Assembly (NCBI GenBank): GCA_023231475.1
Contig: JALJEE010002055.1
Span: 32,477-96,476 of the forward strand
Direction of reading: 5' to 3'
Source of the DNA: Seison nebaliae
Taxonomy: Eukaryota > Rotifera > Pararotatoria > Seisonacea > Seisonidae
Length of the DNA: 64,000 bases
Position 1 is the stretch's first letter. Each line of letters opens with the position of its first letter. A model generated the notes under the pieces. The model had not been told where the DNA came from. It made no database searches and worked only from the letters and a program-made list of their open reading frames with translations. Shown here piece after piece: positions 46,999 to 57,765 of this stretch. A program made the position numbers and the translations under genes.

Positions 46999-48597
46999 AT
47001 GTTGAAATCAATTTTTTGTTGTTGTGACAATGAAAAAGATTATCTTGATGAGAACGAATTGGATGAGGAAGGAAATCCCAAAAATGATAATCACCTGCAA
47101 CGAGTGGGTACTCAAAGTACTTTAGCGTCGACCATTCTCAATCCTAATTCCATCATCGGCAAAGGATTGATGAGTATGCTCACACCAGAAGAACGGAAGC
47201 AAGCTAACGAATGGGTACAAATGCAACAACAACAACAACAACAACAAGAATATGAGGAAGAAAAAATTCAAAATAATGAAATCGATATCGATAGAGAAGA
47301 AGAAGAAGATGATGATGATGATGATGATGATGAAGTAGAAATGAGAACGTTACAACCTGATTATCAACCGACCGACGATATGACAATTACGTCAGAACGT
47401 TCGATGAATAATAAGAGAAAAGAAAGAAAATTATCACCATCACGTAACGGTGGTCGAATTCGACGATTGAATACGCAGGAACGTTTAAATTTCATGAGTG
47501 TGAACAATCGTCAAATGAACGATAATGTCATGAGGAATATGAGCGATCCATTCGATGTGAATTTCTTCGATCAACTTTCCATTTCGAGTGATGAGGAGGC
47601 GAGTGAATTCGCTTCCAACATCTCCTCCACCGACGACGACGACGATTTATTAAACGGTTCCAATTTAATTTTATAATTAATAATTTAATTTTTTATTTTA
47701 TAATTTAATTTTTAAACATTTTCTATTTAATTTCAGATCAGGAAAATCAGGATTTATCATGCAAGATCTGTTTCCACATTTTGAGAGATGCGAAAAAGTT
47801 CTCTTGTAACGATTCGTTTTGTTCGAATTGTCTGAAGAAATTGGTGGGGAATAAGTTAAAGGAATTGAAGACGAACAATCCGTTGGGTCTCAGTCAATTG
47901 AGGGAGATGGTTATCAATTGTCCGTTGTGTCTCCAACCGACCACGTTGATATCGGAGAACGGATTTTCCTTCAAATCCAAAAGTGAACGGAATGAATTGA
48001 GAGATGATCTGCTCGACCAACTAGAGAATGATAATGATGCAGGTCATCGAATAGAAAATGCGAATTTGAAAAAAAAGAAAATAAATCGTCCCACTATCGC
48101 CGACGACGATCTGGATCCCATTCCAAATTATAGTGATTATCCGTCATATGATAATGAGTCGTATAAACGGAAAGAACGAAAGAAACGTCAATCGAAAAAA
48201 CAAAAAAAGTTTCAAATTTTATTTTTTCAAATTTAAAATTTCCATCAAAATTTCCATCAAAATTCCATCAATTTCTAGTAATCGACTCACTCTCATCGTT
48301 CAGGAATATGAAGTGTGGACTGATCGGAAATTTAAGGAATATAAAGGATATCATTTATTGGCGGTGAAGCCGCGACATAACATCAAATCCATATCTGACT
48401 ACATCGAAACGGATGTGAAGAGATCAGATCAATTATTTCTTTGTTTATCCGACAATCATTCGACATGGCAGCGATTGAAGAAGAATGCGAGAGTTGCCGA
48501 TTTCTGTAAGAACGTGGAAGGATTAGAGAACGATACTATATACATGGTAAACAAGAGGAAAACGGAAGGCGATTTCGAAAAATTTTCAGACAATTAA
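46999..48597 (+). CDS. RING-like zinc-finger protein
   Basis: Three exons (46999-47656, 47737-48208, 48279-48597) give 482 residues. The N-terminus MLKSIFCCCDNE has a cysteine cluster that could be lipid-modified. A poly-Gln run and long poly-Glu/Asp runs (residues 74-113) follow. Residues 225-275 form a RING-like finger: LSCKICFHIL, FSCNDSFCSNC and INCPLC. The usual His ligand (CxH) is replaced by Asp in CND. After a basic linker (KRKERKKRQSKKQKK) the last exon encodes a compact alpha/beta region (TLIVQEYEVW, SISDYIETDVKR, TIYMVNKRK). That region faintly recalls the ubiquitin-like RAWUL fold of Polycomb RING proteins, which I cannot confirm. E3 ubiquitin-ligase activity is a possibility. Confidence 0.65.
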
Positions 48598-49108
48598 AAT
48601 TCTTTCATTAACTCACATCAATGGCTGATTAGGAAAATTAAATAATTTTAAATAATTTTCAAATTTCTTCCCAACATTCTCTCCATTAAAAAACTCCATT
48701 TTTTCCGTTTCCATTTTCCTGTTCAACAGACGATGAGGAAAAGAATAATGATTTATTTATTTAAAGGAGAAACTTCTTGAGAGAAAGAGAATAAAAAGAC
48801 GATTTATTATCCGTCAAAAGTTGTAGTTGTATGAAATTGAGTTGAGAGTCAGATCTGATTCGATGAGTTATTAATTTCGAACATAACACTTTCCCCTTAT
48901 CGCTCCTACGTGGGATGATGATGAAAGCAGAGATGATTCCACTAATTTACATCAGCATTAAATGGGAGGAGAAAGGAGCACAACATAAACATTAGAATTT
49001 TCCGAAGAATTTCCTTTTCATTCAGTTCATCTTTTTCGGTAAAAAAAAAATAAGAGACTTTACAACAGAATAAGAGAATTATAAAAAAAAAACAGGAAAA
49101 AAGAAAGA
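48598..49108. other. Intergenic, no gene seen
   Basis: About 510 bp of AT-rich DNA between the RING-like gene and the small LIM gene. It probably holds the LIM gene promoter. Confidence 0.5.
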
Positions 49109-49385
49109 ATGGGAAAATTTGGTGGTGGGGGGGAGAAGTGTGGACGTTGTGAGAAAACGGTGTACGCGACGGAATTGATAACGGCGGCAAAACGAGTTAA
49201 TTTAAATTTACTCATTCTCTTCTTATTCTCTTGATATTCAGGCGTGGCATAAGAGTTGCTTCAAATGTAAGAGTTGTGGAACACGACTCGAATTGCGATC
49301 ATACAAAGATTGGAAGGAAGAGATCTATTGTAATGGTTGTTATGGCAACGTACATCAACCATTCGCCAAAGAGAATGTGAAATGA
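49109..49385 (+). CDS. Small single-LIM-domain protein
   Basis: Two exons (49109-49195 and 49242-49385) split by a 46-nt intron encode only 76 residues. Zinc ligands are all present: CGRC, then WHKSCFKCKSC, then YCNGC. The spacing C-x2-C...H-x2-C-x2-C-x2-C...C-x2-C is that of one LIM domain. The start MGKFGGGGEKCGRC and the TVYATE segment resemble the muscle LIM/CRP group (CSRP, MLP60A), which carry a Gly-rich stretch after the LIM; here there is no tail. Such proteins bind actin-associated partners and the nucleus of muscle cells. The short length and Gly-first N-terminus (possible myristoylation after Met removal) are notable. The HDAC3 gene ends only 53 bp away, on the other strand. Confidence 0.85.
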
Positions 49386-49438
49386 TTTTTCAATTTGAAA
49401 ATAATTTCTTTTTCAAATAATTTTTTTTAATATTTTTT

Positions 49439-49468
49439 TTATGAAAATTTTCGCTTCAATCGATTTTT

Positions 49469-49503
<35 letters not shown>

Positions 49504-50731
49504 TAATTCTTCCATAAGAGATATCGTCAACGATCTTATTGAGGACTTGTTTGACATTGACATCCACATCGATAATCGATTCGGGAATTGATTTCATCGA
49601 AATCGATTGTGATGATTTTTTGATGATTCCGTATACGTGTTGATGGAGAGTGTGGAGATAATGTTGAAGTTTGTCCATCGAAATGAGATTCATATCGTTG
49701 CCCGTCACTAATTTAGGTGTGAGTAATTTCTCCTCTCCGAAATAGTCGTAAAAGATGTTCGAATCAGGTAGATGATCGGGAAGAGTTTCATCGACACAAA
49801 TCGCCGTTTCGTACGCCCAACAACGTGAGACGTGACGTACTGTATATCCGCCTCCGCCGAGAATGATGGTAGGGAGATTGTAGGAACGAATGATTGACAC
49901 ACATTTTCCATGATCTTCGATTTGGAGATTAAGTCCACCCAATCGGTCACCAGCTAAACTATCGGCTCCACATTGCATAACGATACAATTTGGTTGATAG
50001 AAATAAATGACATCTTTAACAATTTTTTGAAAAATATTTAAATATTGAGCAGGTGGAATATTTTCTGGTAAAGGAACATTGATGGAAGTTCCATAAGATT
50101 CATCGTTTCCGCCACATTCATACATGTGACCGGTACCAGGAAAGAATTGTTTACCATATCGATGGAATGAGAGAGTACAAACTCGATTGGTATGATAAAA
50201 TGATTCCTGCACACCGTCACCATGATGGCAATCAATATCGACATATAACACTCGAGAATGTCGTCGTAACAATTCGAGGATGGAGAGGACGATATCGTTG
50301 ATATAACAGAAACCGGAAGCGGAAGAACGACGTGCATGATGTAATCCGCCCGACCAATTAATTCCAATATCACATAAAGAATTATTGATGAGATAAGCAC
50401 AATTCAATGAGGCTCCTGTATATTTTGAACAGAATTCATACAATCCGTCAAAGATCGGACAATCGTTCCCTGCGGAGAAGGTGGGCAATCGGTGCGTTGG
50501 GCCCACAGGCAACTGCACAAATTTTATGTAATCAATCGAATGCAATTTATTGATGTCATGCATCGTCGCTTCATATGGACGATAAAGTGTCATATACTCA
50601 TCCAATCCATAATCGATCACCAAAGAATTAGTGATGTTAATCCGATATGGTTTCATAGGATGACCACATCCGTAATGATACTTACCCACATCATTATCGT
50701 ACATATAAGCGACACGTCGTTTATTATTCAT
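49439..50731 (-). CDS. HDAC3: Histone deacetylase 3
   Basis: One exon encodes 430 residues from the ATG at 50731. HDAC3 signatures run throughout: HYGCGHPMKPYRI, DDYIKF-like SIDYIKFVQLP, GLHHARRSSASGFCYIND, VDIDCHHGDGVQESF, FFPGTGHMYE, QCGADSLAGDRLGGLNL and GGGGYTVRHVSRCWAYETA. The catalyt­ic His131/132, zinc ligands Asp167, His169 and Asp257, and the transition-state Tyr296 are all present, so the enzyme should be active. HDAC3 removes acetyl groups from histones as part of the NCoR/SMRT corepressor. The C-terminus ends in an Asp run then basic GKNRLKRKFS, unlike the acidic vertebrate tail. Absence of introns is unusual for the window. Confidence 0.93.
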
Positions 50732-51141
50732 TCTCCTATACAAATCTTCCTACACGTTTCATGCCATCCATACGACGATTGGGAAGATCATTAAAAGAAA
50801 GATGGTTTTTTACCGTCGTTCTCCAATTCTCTTCCTCAATTTTGGATGAGGAGAGGAATTTGAAGCACAATCTTTTTATTCATCGATTTTTTTATTTTCA
50901 AATTTTTGGCTTTGTTAAGCTCTTCTAACGTTCCTTTTCACTTCTAGAACATTCCACATCGTCATTCAATTCATTCTCATTTTATACCTTTCCTTCTTTT
51001 TTATTTTTTATCTTTCTTATTTTCAATCTTTTCTTCTTTCTCATTTTCATTCATTTAAAATATATTTTTATATTTTTCGTTTTCTAATTGAAATTTTCCA
51101 TTGAAGATAGATTTGTATCTTTGTCTAGGTTTATCAACATA
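50732..51141. promoter_or_regulatory. Region upstream of HDAC3
   Basis: AT-rich sequence just 5' of the HDAC3 start codon, presumably including its promoter. No specific site is recognised. Confidence 0.35.
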
Positions 51142-51720
51142 CAGACTGTGATACGCTCCAGTCTGATATGGTATAAAAGGGATGATCGATGGAAATAGTT
51201 AAGATCTCCTCATCTCGCCCGATGAGACGAGCAAAGGTAACAAATGGACACAATTCAGTTACCTTTGCGACATAATGGACCTTGTTTGGGACGGAGAATA
51301 TCCTCCTAATCATGGTCATCATTATGTCGCTATAAGGGCTTGTCGAATCCTCCTAATAGGAGGATTCCTATATTTTCTATCAGGCTTTTAATACTGAAGT
51401 TATATGATCAGGTCTGATGTCCGACCTTCGATTACGATATAGCACAATCTAATCATAAGGGTGCCGCGAAATACAACTGGAACCATTCGGTATTGTAATG
51501 AGCCATGTTGAACACGAATACAATTGCTTCACCTATATTGTGACCTTGTCGACGCTCATTGCTAAGGAATGAAGATTACCCCACTATTTTCCAAGGTAAA
51601 TTTCCCGTATTGTCACTATAAAGAAATCATTCGAAGCTTATCAATCATTATATAAGGGTGCATTGCATGTTTAATCTGGATTCTCTCAATTTATTTCATA
51701 TCTATTAAGGCCTATAATTA
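51142..51720. repeat. Hairpin-rich island, probable mobile-element relic
   Basis: This block is less AT-rich than its flanks and has no coding frame of note. Adjacent inverted repeats are visible. CAGACT (51142) pairs with AGTCTG (51160), and CTCATC (51209) with GATGAG (51221). AAAGGTAAC (51233) pairs with GTTACCTTT (51258), and GCGACATAATG (51267) with CATTATGTCGC (51320). A 23-nt palindrome (GAATCCTCCTA, A, TAGGAGGATTC) occupies 51345-51367. Several ATAAGGG motifs follow. The 3' boundary is approximate. Confidence 0.6.
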
Positions 51721-51776
51721 GTAAAACCGATAATCGATATCATAAATCAAAAAGAGGATTTAATAATTTCATCTTT

Positions 51777-51875
51777 ATTCATTTAATACTCTTCATTCAT
51801 TTAATACTCTTCATTCATCTAATACTCTTCATTCATCTAATACTCTTCATTCATTTAATACTCTTCATTATTCAT
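51777..51875. repeat. 18-bp tandem repeat (five copies)
   Basis: Units of CATTCATTTAATACTCTT or CATTCATCTAATACTCTT are repeated head-to-tail about five times, just downstream of the hairpin island. Confidence 0.9.
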
Positions 51876-52141
51876 ATTGTTGTACATATTCTCAACAAAA
51901 TATAAATGTAACTTCAATTTCAATAAACGTTTCTTCACAAAATTTCTTTTTAAATTATTCTCATTCACTTTTATAAAAATCCGTTCGAATTTAGTTTATC
52001 GAACTCTCTTTATAATGAATATATATAATCCTTTATAATAGAAATAAAAATTTAAAAATAAATTTACAGAAAATTTTAAAAAAAATTTTAAAATTCTGAT
52101 CAACTTTCTGAAGTCTAAAGACAAAAAAAGAATTTTATTTT
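51876..52141. other. Intergenic, no gene seen
   Basis: AT-rich spacer between the tandem repeat and the stop of the ELP5-like gene. Confidence 0.5.
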
Positions 52142-53133
52142 TCAAATTTCTTCATCGTCATCAATTAATTCCATGATATCATCTTCGTCATCATCATCGT
52201 CGTCATCATCATTTTCTTCATAGAACACTTTATGACAAGTGCCCATTCTTGATTGTGCCTGTAATTCATTCATGAAGGATTGTTGAACGAGTTGTCTCGA
52301 CAGTTTCTCCTCTTCATTCAATTCTAATTTGAATTTCTGATCTTTGAAAATATCTTCCATTCTCAATTTCCTGTAGATGATGTTGAAGAATTAAGAGGAA
52401 AAAAAAAAAAGAAACTTTTCTACTTTTCTTTCGATTTCTTTCCTTTCCATTTTTCCATTCACATCGAAAACGATTCGTTCATTCTGGAATGATATAAATT
52501 AAAAATGTTCAATAAATAAAACATATAAAAAACATATTGGAAATGGAAAGATTTGATGGTTGGTGTCATTTGCCACTTCACTTCAGAATAATCGTCTTTC
52601 CGTCCAATCTCTAAAATGATGTTCGACATCCTCCCCAATTGATCGAACAGATATGGAGAAATAATTCCATTTATTTCGATCGATAAATAAATTGTCAAAT
52701 TCTTCTTATTCGTTAATTTTTTGAGATTGGACAGAAATCGATTGTTCATTTCCTCTTCTTCACAATCGAAGAAATGATTCAAATTATAAATCAACAATTC
52801 TTTTTTATTCAATCCGATCAATTCATTCAAACTATTTTATCGATATATTCAATCAAAAAAAAATTATTTGAAAATCTTCAAATTTTTTTTCAAAAAATTT
52901 TCTCATCAAATTTTAACCTTTCCTTCAATTTCTCGATGTTCTCCTTCGAATCATATGACGGAAGAATACATCGACTCGTCTCTGATGACATTGAACACAT
53001 TCCTTCATTAAACGTCACATAATTCCTTTAAAATTTCATAAAAAAATTTTTGATAAAAAAAAAACTTTTCCAATTTCAAAATTTTGAGAATTTCTTCCAA
53101 TTTCCATTTGGAATCATCTGTCCAATTTCTCAT
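52142..53133 (-). CDS. Elongator complex protein 5-like
   Basis: Five exons (53133-53066, 53025-52918, 52831-52534, 52483-52416, 52370-52142) give 256 residues. The middle looks like a RecA-like fold without an ATP-binding loop: LLIYNLNHFFD, LTIYLSIEINGIISPYLFDQ and MSNIILEIGRK. A beta-hairpin (RIVFDVNGKMERKEIERKV) leads to a conserved ELP5-type tail: FKLELNEEEKLSRQ, then KVFYEEND, then an acidic end. In ELP5 that tail has the same order: FNL-x-L, LPY-like segment, (I/V)FYEPDD, acidic end. ELP5 joins ELP4/6 in Elongator, which modifies wobble uridines in tRNA. The family's N-terminus is longer, so a 5' exon may be missing. The call is by tail motif, not alignment. Confidence 0.55.
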
Positions 53134-53378
53134 TCAACATCAAATGGGAGAGAAACAACTAACGGAAGAGAGTGACGAGAACGAAATTCAGTTTAATTTT
53201 CTCTAAACGATCGTTGATGATTTCGATCATCTTTTCTCGGAAATTGATGGAAATTTGAATTTGGCCTGGAATTAGAAAAATAATTTCTTATCATATTCTG
53301 GAGAGAATGTCCACTTGGAATTATTTGGTGCCATTTTAGATTATTCTGTACCGACTGGAACATCTCCATGACGTCGAA

Positions 53379-54317
53379 ATGGATCGGAAATCGGAGACAG
53401 GCGGAAAATTCGTTGGAATTGATCGACAACTCAATTTTTGTTTACAATCGACATTTGATGTTGTGAATTTTTTGAAAATTAATTTTCTTTCAATCTCTCA
53501 CTTTGAAGAATGCGAAAATTTTAGGTTTCCGTTTTGATGGAAATGATGAGCAGTTCATTCGAGGAGAAGAATTCTCCTTAACCAAACCGGCACATCATTT
53601 AATTTCACTGGTACTTTGTATAACGAATTTCGTTGATGACGAACGACGATTAATATCGGACCGATATCGGAAAGATCTAGAGAGAATGGCATCGGAGAAC
53701 GTTGTAAAGAAATCGAACGATTTTTCCACATCGAGAATTTATCAAGAGCAACAAGAAAAATTGACGAAATTGAGAAGAAATAACGAGAAATTGGAAAATG
53801 AAATGAAAAAGTTGTCGAAACAACTCAAAATGAAAAGCGCCGAAGTTTTTTTTCTTCAAATTTCTATTTTATTAAATTCAAATTATATTTCCAATAATCA
53901 ATTTTTTTTTAGTTGTCTCGTTGTAATAATGAATTGTGTGTGAATGAGAATAAATGGAAAGAATTATTAAGGAAACAAAAAGATATATACGAAATTAAGT
54001 TGAAAGGCGAACGAAGTCATTTGATGGAAAATACGTCACAAACTGATATTCATCTAATCGATCAGGAAACGGATGACAGCGGTGATTGTACAAGAACAGT
54101 CAATGGAACCAAATGTTTCTATCAAACAATTAATGACTCGATGGAATTGAAGATGTTGGAATTGGCGGAAAAACATCATGGGATGGAGGGCAATGTAATG
54201 AGATATGAGGAAATGTTAAAGAAATTGAGGAAATTGTTAAAGATGGACGATAATGAAAAGGAATCGGAATTGATTAGAAATATTTATCGATTGATCGAAT
54301 CTCTACATGTCAAATGA
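53379..54317 (+). CDS. Unrecognised coiled-coil protein
   Basis: Three exons (53379-53459, 53509-53844, 53913-54317) give 273 residues; the upstream exon supplies the ATG (MDRKSETGGKF) because the second exon has no in-frame Met before residue 80. The N-terminal 75 residues look folded (NAKILGFRFDGNDEQF, HHLISLVLCITNFVDDERR). Residues 90-145 form a charged coiled coil (EQQEKLTKLRRNNEKLENEM). More helix follows. Family unknown; a TRAF-interacting or centrosomal adaptor would look like this. Divergent from the ELP5-like gene, with about 245 bp between the starts. Confidence 0.65.
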
Positions 54318-54461
54318 GATTGAGAAGATTTCGAAGAGAAGTTCTTCTTTCAATATTATTTCACTTCTCTTTCAATCTTTATTGAAAATTTATTGATCTA
54401 TTAAAAAATGTTGAGATAATATATTAATAAACAATTCATCTATTATAAATTTTAATAAAGT

Positions 54462-55159
54462 TTAATTTTCGCTCCAAATGATTTCTGCTTCGAAAATTGA
54501 GTTTTGAATAATAAACGGCCGGTAACAATTTGGAGGTGCCATAATTATTTTTGGATCCATCGCAGAGACTTCTTCTGCCAATACTTTCATACTTTTATGG
54601 AGAGAATCTATAAAATTAATTAAAAATATAATTCTATAAGTTCTATTATCTAACTTCCATATTTCATTGAAAAATGGACATTTCGAGTGTGGTACGATGG
54701 CTTCCAACACGCTTCAAGTCCCGAGGAACTTGCGTCTCCTATTAGAAATGTACCATTTTTCATATAACTATTCCAAATAATACCATATTTATCGTTATCT
54801 GGCTCACCAATTAGCCAAAGTTTACATTTAGATCCATCGTTGTACATTTTTGACTGATATTTATCGCGCCATTGCCCATAAGTGCTAAATACATCCAATC
54901 CAAGATTAATAGAACGTCTAATAGATCTTTGGAGAGCAGGATAAATGACATCTGTAGTGTATTGCAAGAAATGCATATCCCACACTTGTAATTCAGACCA
55001 GTCAGATCCAAAACTTTCACATGTCAGAGAACTTCCTACAGAACTTTCGATTATAATTTCACTGGAATAATATTTGCCCATATAATTGAAAGAATAATTT
55101 TCTTCTTTCGAGAGATTTATTCTTAATACAAGAATACAGAAGTAAAAGAACATAAACAT
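54462..55159 (-). CDS. Unknown secreted protein, copy A
   Basis: Two exons (55159-54655 and 54607-54462) give 216 residues. The N-terminus MFMFFYFCILVLRINLS looks like a signal peptide. The rest includes WSELQVWDMHFLQYTTDVIY, INLGLDVFSTYGQWRDKYQS, NGTFLIGDASSSGLEACWKP and IIMAPPNCYRPFIIQNSIF. Four cysteines are at conserved positions in both copies (CES, CKLW, ACWK, NCYR) and could form two disulfides. No family is recognised. Copy B (56496-57181) is nearly identical in sequence and intron position. An upstream in-frame stretch (to 55279) is also conserved in the duplicate but is broken there by an insertion, so I take the ATG at 55159. Confidence 0.7.
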
Positions 55160-56070
55160 ATTGACTAAAAATGGAACTGATGAACAACTTTGATGAAAGT
55201 TGATTTCACGATTGAACAAATCGAAAACTCGTTTCAAATGTTCTTCATGTTCATTAAATAAACACTGATCTACGAGCACACCTACTGGTCATTTGAGCAA
55301 TAATTTAGAATTAAACACGAACTCCGGATTAACAAAATAAACAAATGTCAATCGATTTCTTCTCAACTTCACAACACAACTCCACCAGATATATTTGAAA
55401 GAGAATCACCTCCAAAAATTGAATAGTCCAAAATTCGTCAACTAACTTTTTCGATTCTTTTATTGGAATTCCTAATAAATTCAAATATTTCAGAAAGAGT
55501 AAGACAGCAATGATTGCACCATTTCGCCATGCATGTCATTCATATGATTAGACGATGATATTCTTACTGGAATTTTTCATCATATTCTAAGATTATTAAA
55601 GTCCACCGAAATGCTAATCGATGCTTATTCATAACGATCTTTTTATATGATCAACAAGAAATATCACACAATTTTGACTCTCCAACAATATCGAGTATCT
55701 CGTATGGAACTGATGCTTTCTAGGTGCAATTACCATTACGAATATAAAACTAACCGGTAGAGATTTTAAATAATTTAACGGGCCGATAATTGACCAAATG
55801 TCATCACTGGTAACTTTTAGGACGATTTCTTTAGAAAACGGTAAATAAATTCAGATAACGTTAATATAAAGACGGTTACGCAAGATAAGTCATCAATTCC
55901 CCAAACTTCTAAAACGGATAAATAATATGCAGTGACAAAAATTACAATTTTAGATCTTGAAAACAATTAAACCACCATAAATTGACATAAATGACATTGA
56001 CCGAAAATTATAAATATAAAATTCAAATATTTCAAATTGAGAAATATCATTCAAACTTCTTAAAGTTGTA
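55160..56070. other. Upstream region of copy A, no gene seen
   Basis: About 900 bp of AT-rich sequence. The 120 bp nearest copy A (GTTTCAAATGTTCTTCATG and on) recur upstream of copy B at about 57300-57440, marking the extent of the duplication. Confidence 0.5.
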
Positions 56071-56142
56071 TCCCATGTGGTCTAGGGTTTAGGATTTTGC
56101 ACCCTCACGGCGACGGCCCGGGTTTGATTCCCGGTGTGGGAG
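56071..56142 (+). pseudogene. tRNA-Glu (CTC) pseudogene
   Basis: 72 nt align end to end with the three intact tRNA-Glu genes but carry damaging changes. U33 is C, the anticodon-stem base pair 31-39 is A-G, and the conserved C56 in the T loop (GGTTCGATTCC, also the B box) is T. The acceptor pair G7-C66 is G-T, and a D-loop G is lost to T. A terminator-like T run follows. The A/B-box damage suggests weak or no transcription. Confidence 0.8.
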
Positions 56143-56495
56143 AAATTTTTTTCATGTTTCTTTCCAGGTATTGAAGAATGTGTCATCTAATCAAATTTTG
56201 GGATTAAAAGACAACAATTATCTGATGTTCTTTAACTAGTCAATCATACAGGAAAGTTTTGCAAGACGATCGATGAAATCGAATGAGATCATGATAATGA
56301 GAATTTTCAATGAATTTCCACATAAACTCTGTCGACTCATTTTCATATGTTGGAAAGAAGAAATATATATGCGCCGCATTACCAACATCCAAATACAGGA
56401 GATGTAAGAATATTTTAGTTTATAAATAATTGATGTATCACACAAATTGTGCATTGAAAAAAAATTAAATTATTTCAAAATCATAATTATGGAAA
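56143..56495. other. Spacer between tRNA relic and copy B
   Basis: About 350 bp of AT-rich DNA. An open frame (56236-56454, minus) shows no support. Confidence 0.5.
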
Positions 56496-57181
56496 TTAAT
56501 TCTCTCCCTGAACGATTTCTGCTTCGAAAACTGAGTTTTGAATAATAAACGGCCGGTAACAATTTGGAGGTGCCATAATTATTTTTGGATCCATCGCAGA
56601 GACTTCTTCGGTCAATACTTTCATACTTTTATGGAGAGAATCTATAAAAAAAATTTAAAATATAATTCTATAAGTTCTATTATCTAACTTCCATATTTCA
56701 TTGAAAAACGGACATTTCGGGTGTGGTACGATGGCTTCCAACACGCTTCAAGTCCCGAGGAACTTGCGTCTCCTATTAGAAATGTACCATTTCTCATATA
56801 ACCATTCCAAATAACCCCATATTTCTCGTTATCTGGCTCATCACCTAACCAAAGTTTACACTTAGGTCCATCATTGTACATTTTTGACTGATATTTATCG
56901 CGCCATTGCCCATAAGTGCTAAATACATCCAATCCAAGATTAATCGGACCTCTTTGGAGAACAGGATAAATGACATCTGTAGTGTATTGCAAGAAATCCA
57001 TATCCCACACTTGTAATTCAGACCAGTCGAATCCCAAACTTTCACATGTCAGAGAAGTTCCTATAGGACTTGCGATTATAATTTCACTGGAATAATATTG
57101 GCCCATATAATTGAAAGAATAATTTTCTTCTTTCGAAAGATTTATTCTTAATACAATCAAGAAGTAAAAGAACATAAACAT
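56496..57181 (-). CDS. Unknown secreted protein, copy B
   Basis: Two exons (57181-56689 and 56641-56496) give 212 residues, with the same intron position and phase as copy A. The signal-peptide-like start MFMFFYFLIVLRINLS, the four cysteines and the segments INLGLDVFSTYGQWRDKYQS and NGTFLIGDASSSGLEACWKP are kept. Differences include loss of four residues (the RSIRR segment of copy A becomes RG) and a changed C-terminus (VQGEN rather than IWSEN). Nothing is broken, so both copies seem functional. Upstream, an insertion with a long T run (57222-57235) interrupts sequence that is continuous in copy A. Family unknown. Confidence 0.7.
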
Positions 57182-57765
57182 GTTGACTAAGAATGGAACT
57201 GATGAAAATTGACAAAAATTTTTTTTTTTTTTTATTAAGACGTGGAATCTCCTTAGGGTAATTTTTATATGAAATATATTTCTCGATTGAACAAATGGAA
57301 AACTCGTTTCAAATGTTCTTCATGTTCATTAAATAAACACTGATCTACGAGCATACCTACTGATCATTTGAGCAATAATTCGAATTAAACACGAACTCCG
57401 GATTATCAAAATAAAGAAATGTCAATCGATTTCTTCTCAACTTCACAGCACAATTGCATCAGATTCATTTGAACGACAATGAAATAACTTTATACCAAGC
57501 AAACATAAAGAACATCTACTTGCTTATTTCAGCATTTGAAAATTTTTATAATAATTGAATATACTGTTCAATATAGAACTATAATGATATAGAAAATCAC
57601 CTCATCTGCGTATCTCAAATAACTATTTCAATTGAATGTTAATTATAGAAAATTTCTTCTTACATTTCATTTTATTAAAGTTTATTTTATATGTTGGTAA
57701 TTCACTCGACGAAGTGTAAATGTTAAATGAAATGGTAAATATCAACTACACGTTTTTCTCATGTG
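57182..57765. other. Upstream region of copy B
   Basis: Diverged counterpart of the region 5' of copy A, with a poly-T insertion and otherwise AT-rich sequence up to the first intact tRNA. No gene is seen. Confidence 0.5.

Noticed and set aside
49708-50400. Minus-strand frames inside the HDAC3 locus in other phases
   Set aside because: Shadows of the conserved HDAC3 frame; no independent support.
51142-51720. Hammerhead ribozyme in the hairpin island
   Set aside because: CTGATG strings occur but the paired stems and the downstream GAAA core in the right order are missing.
55160-55279. Upstream in-frame extension of secreted copy A
   Set aside because: The matching region of copy B is interrupted by an insertion with a long T run, so conservation of the extension as protein is not supported; the internal Met also gives a proper signal peptide.
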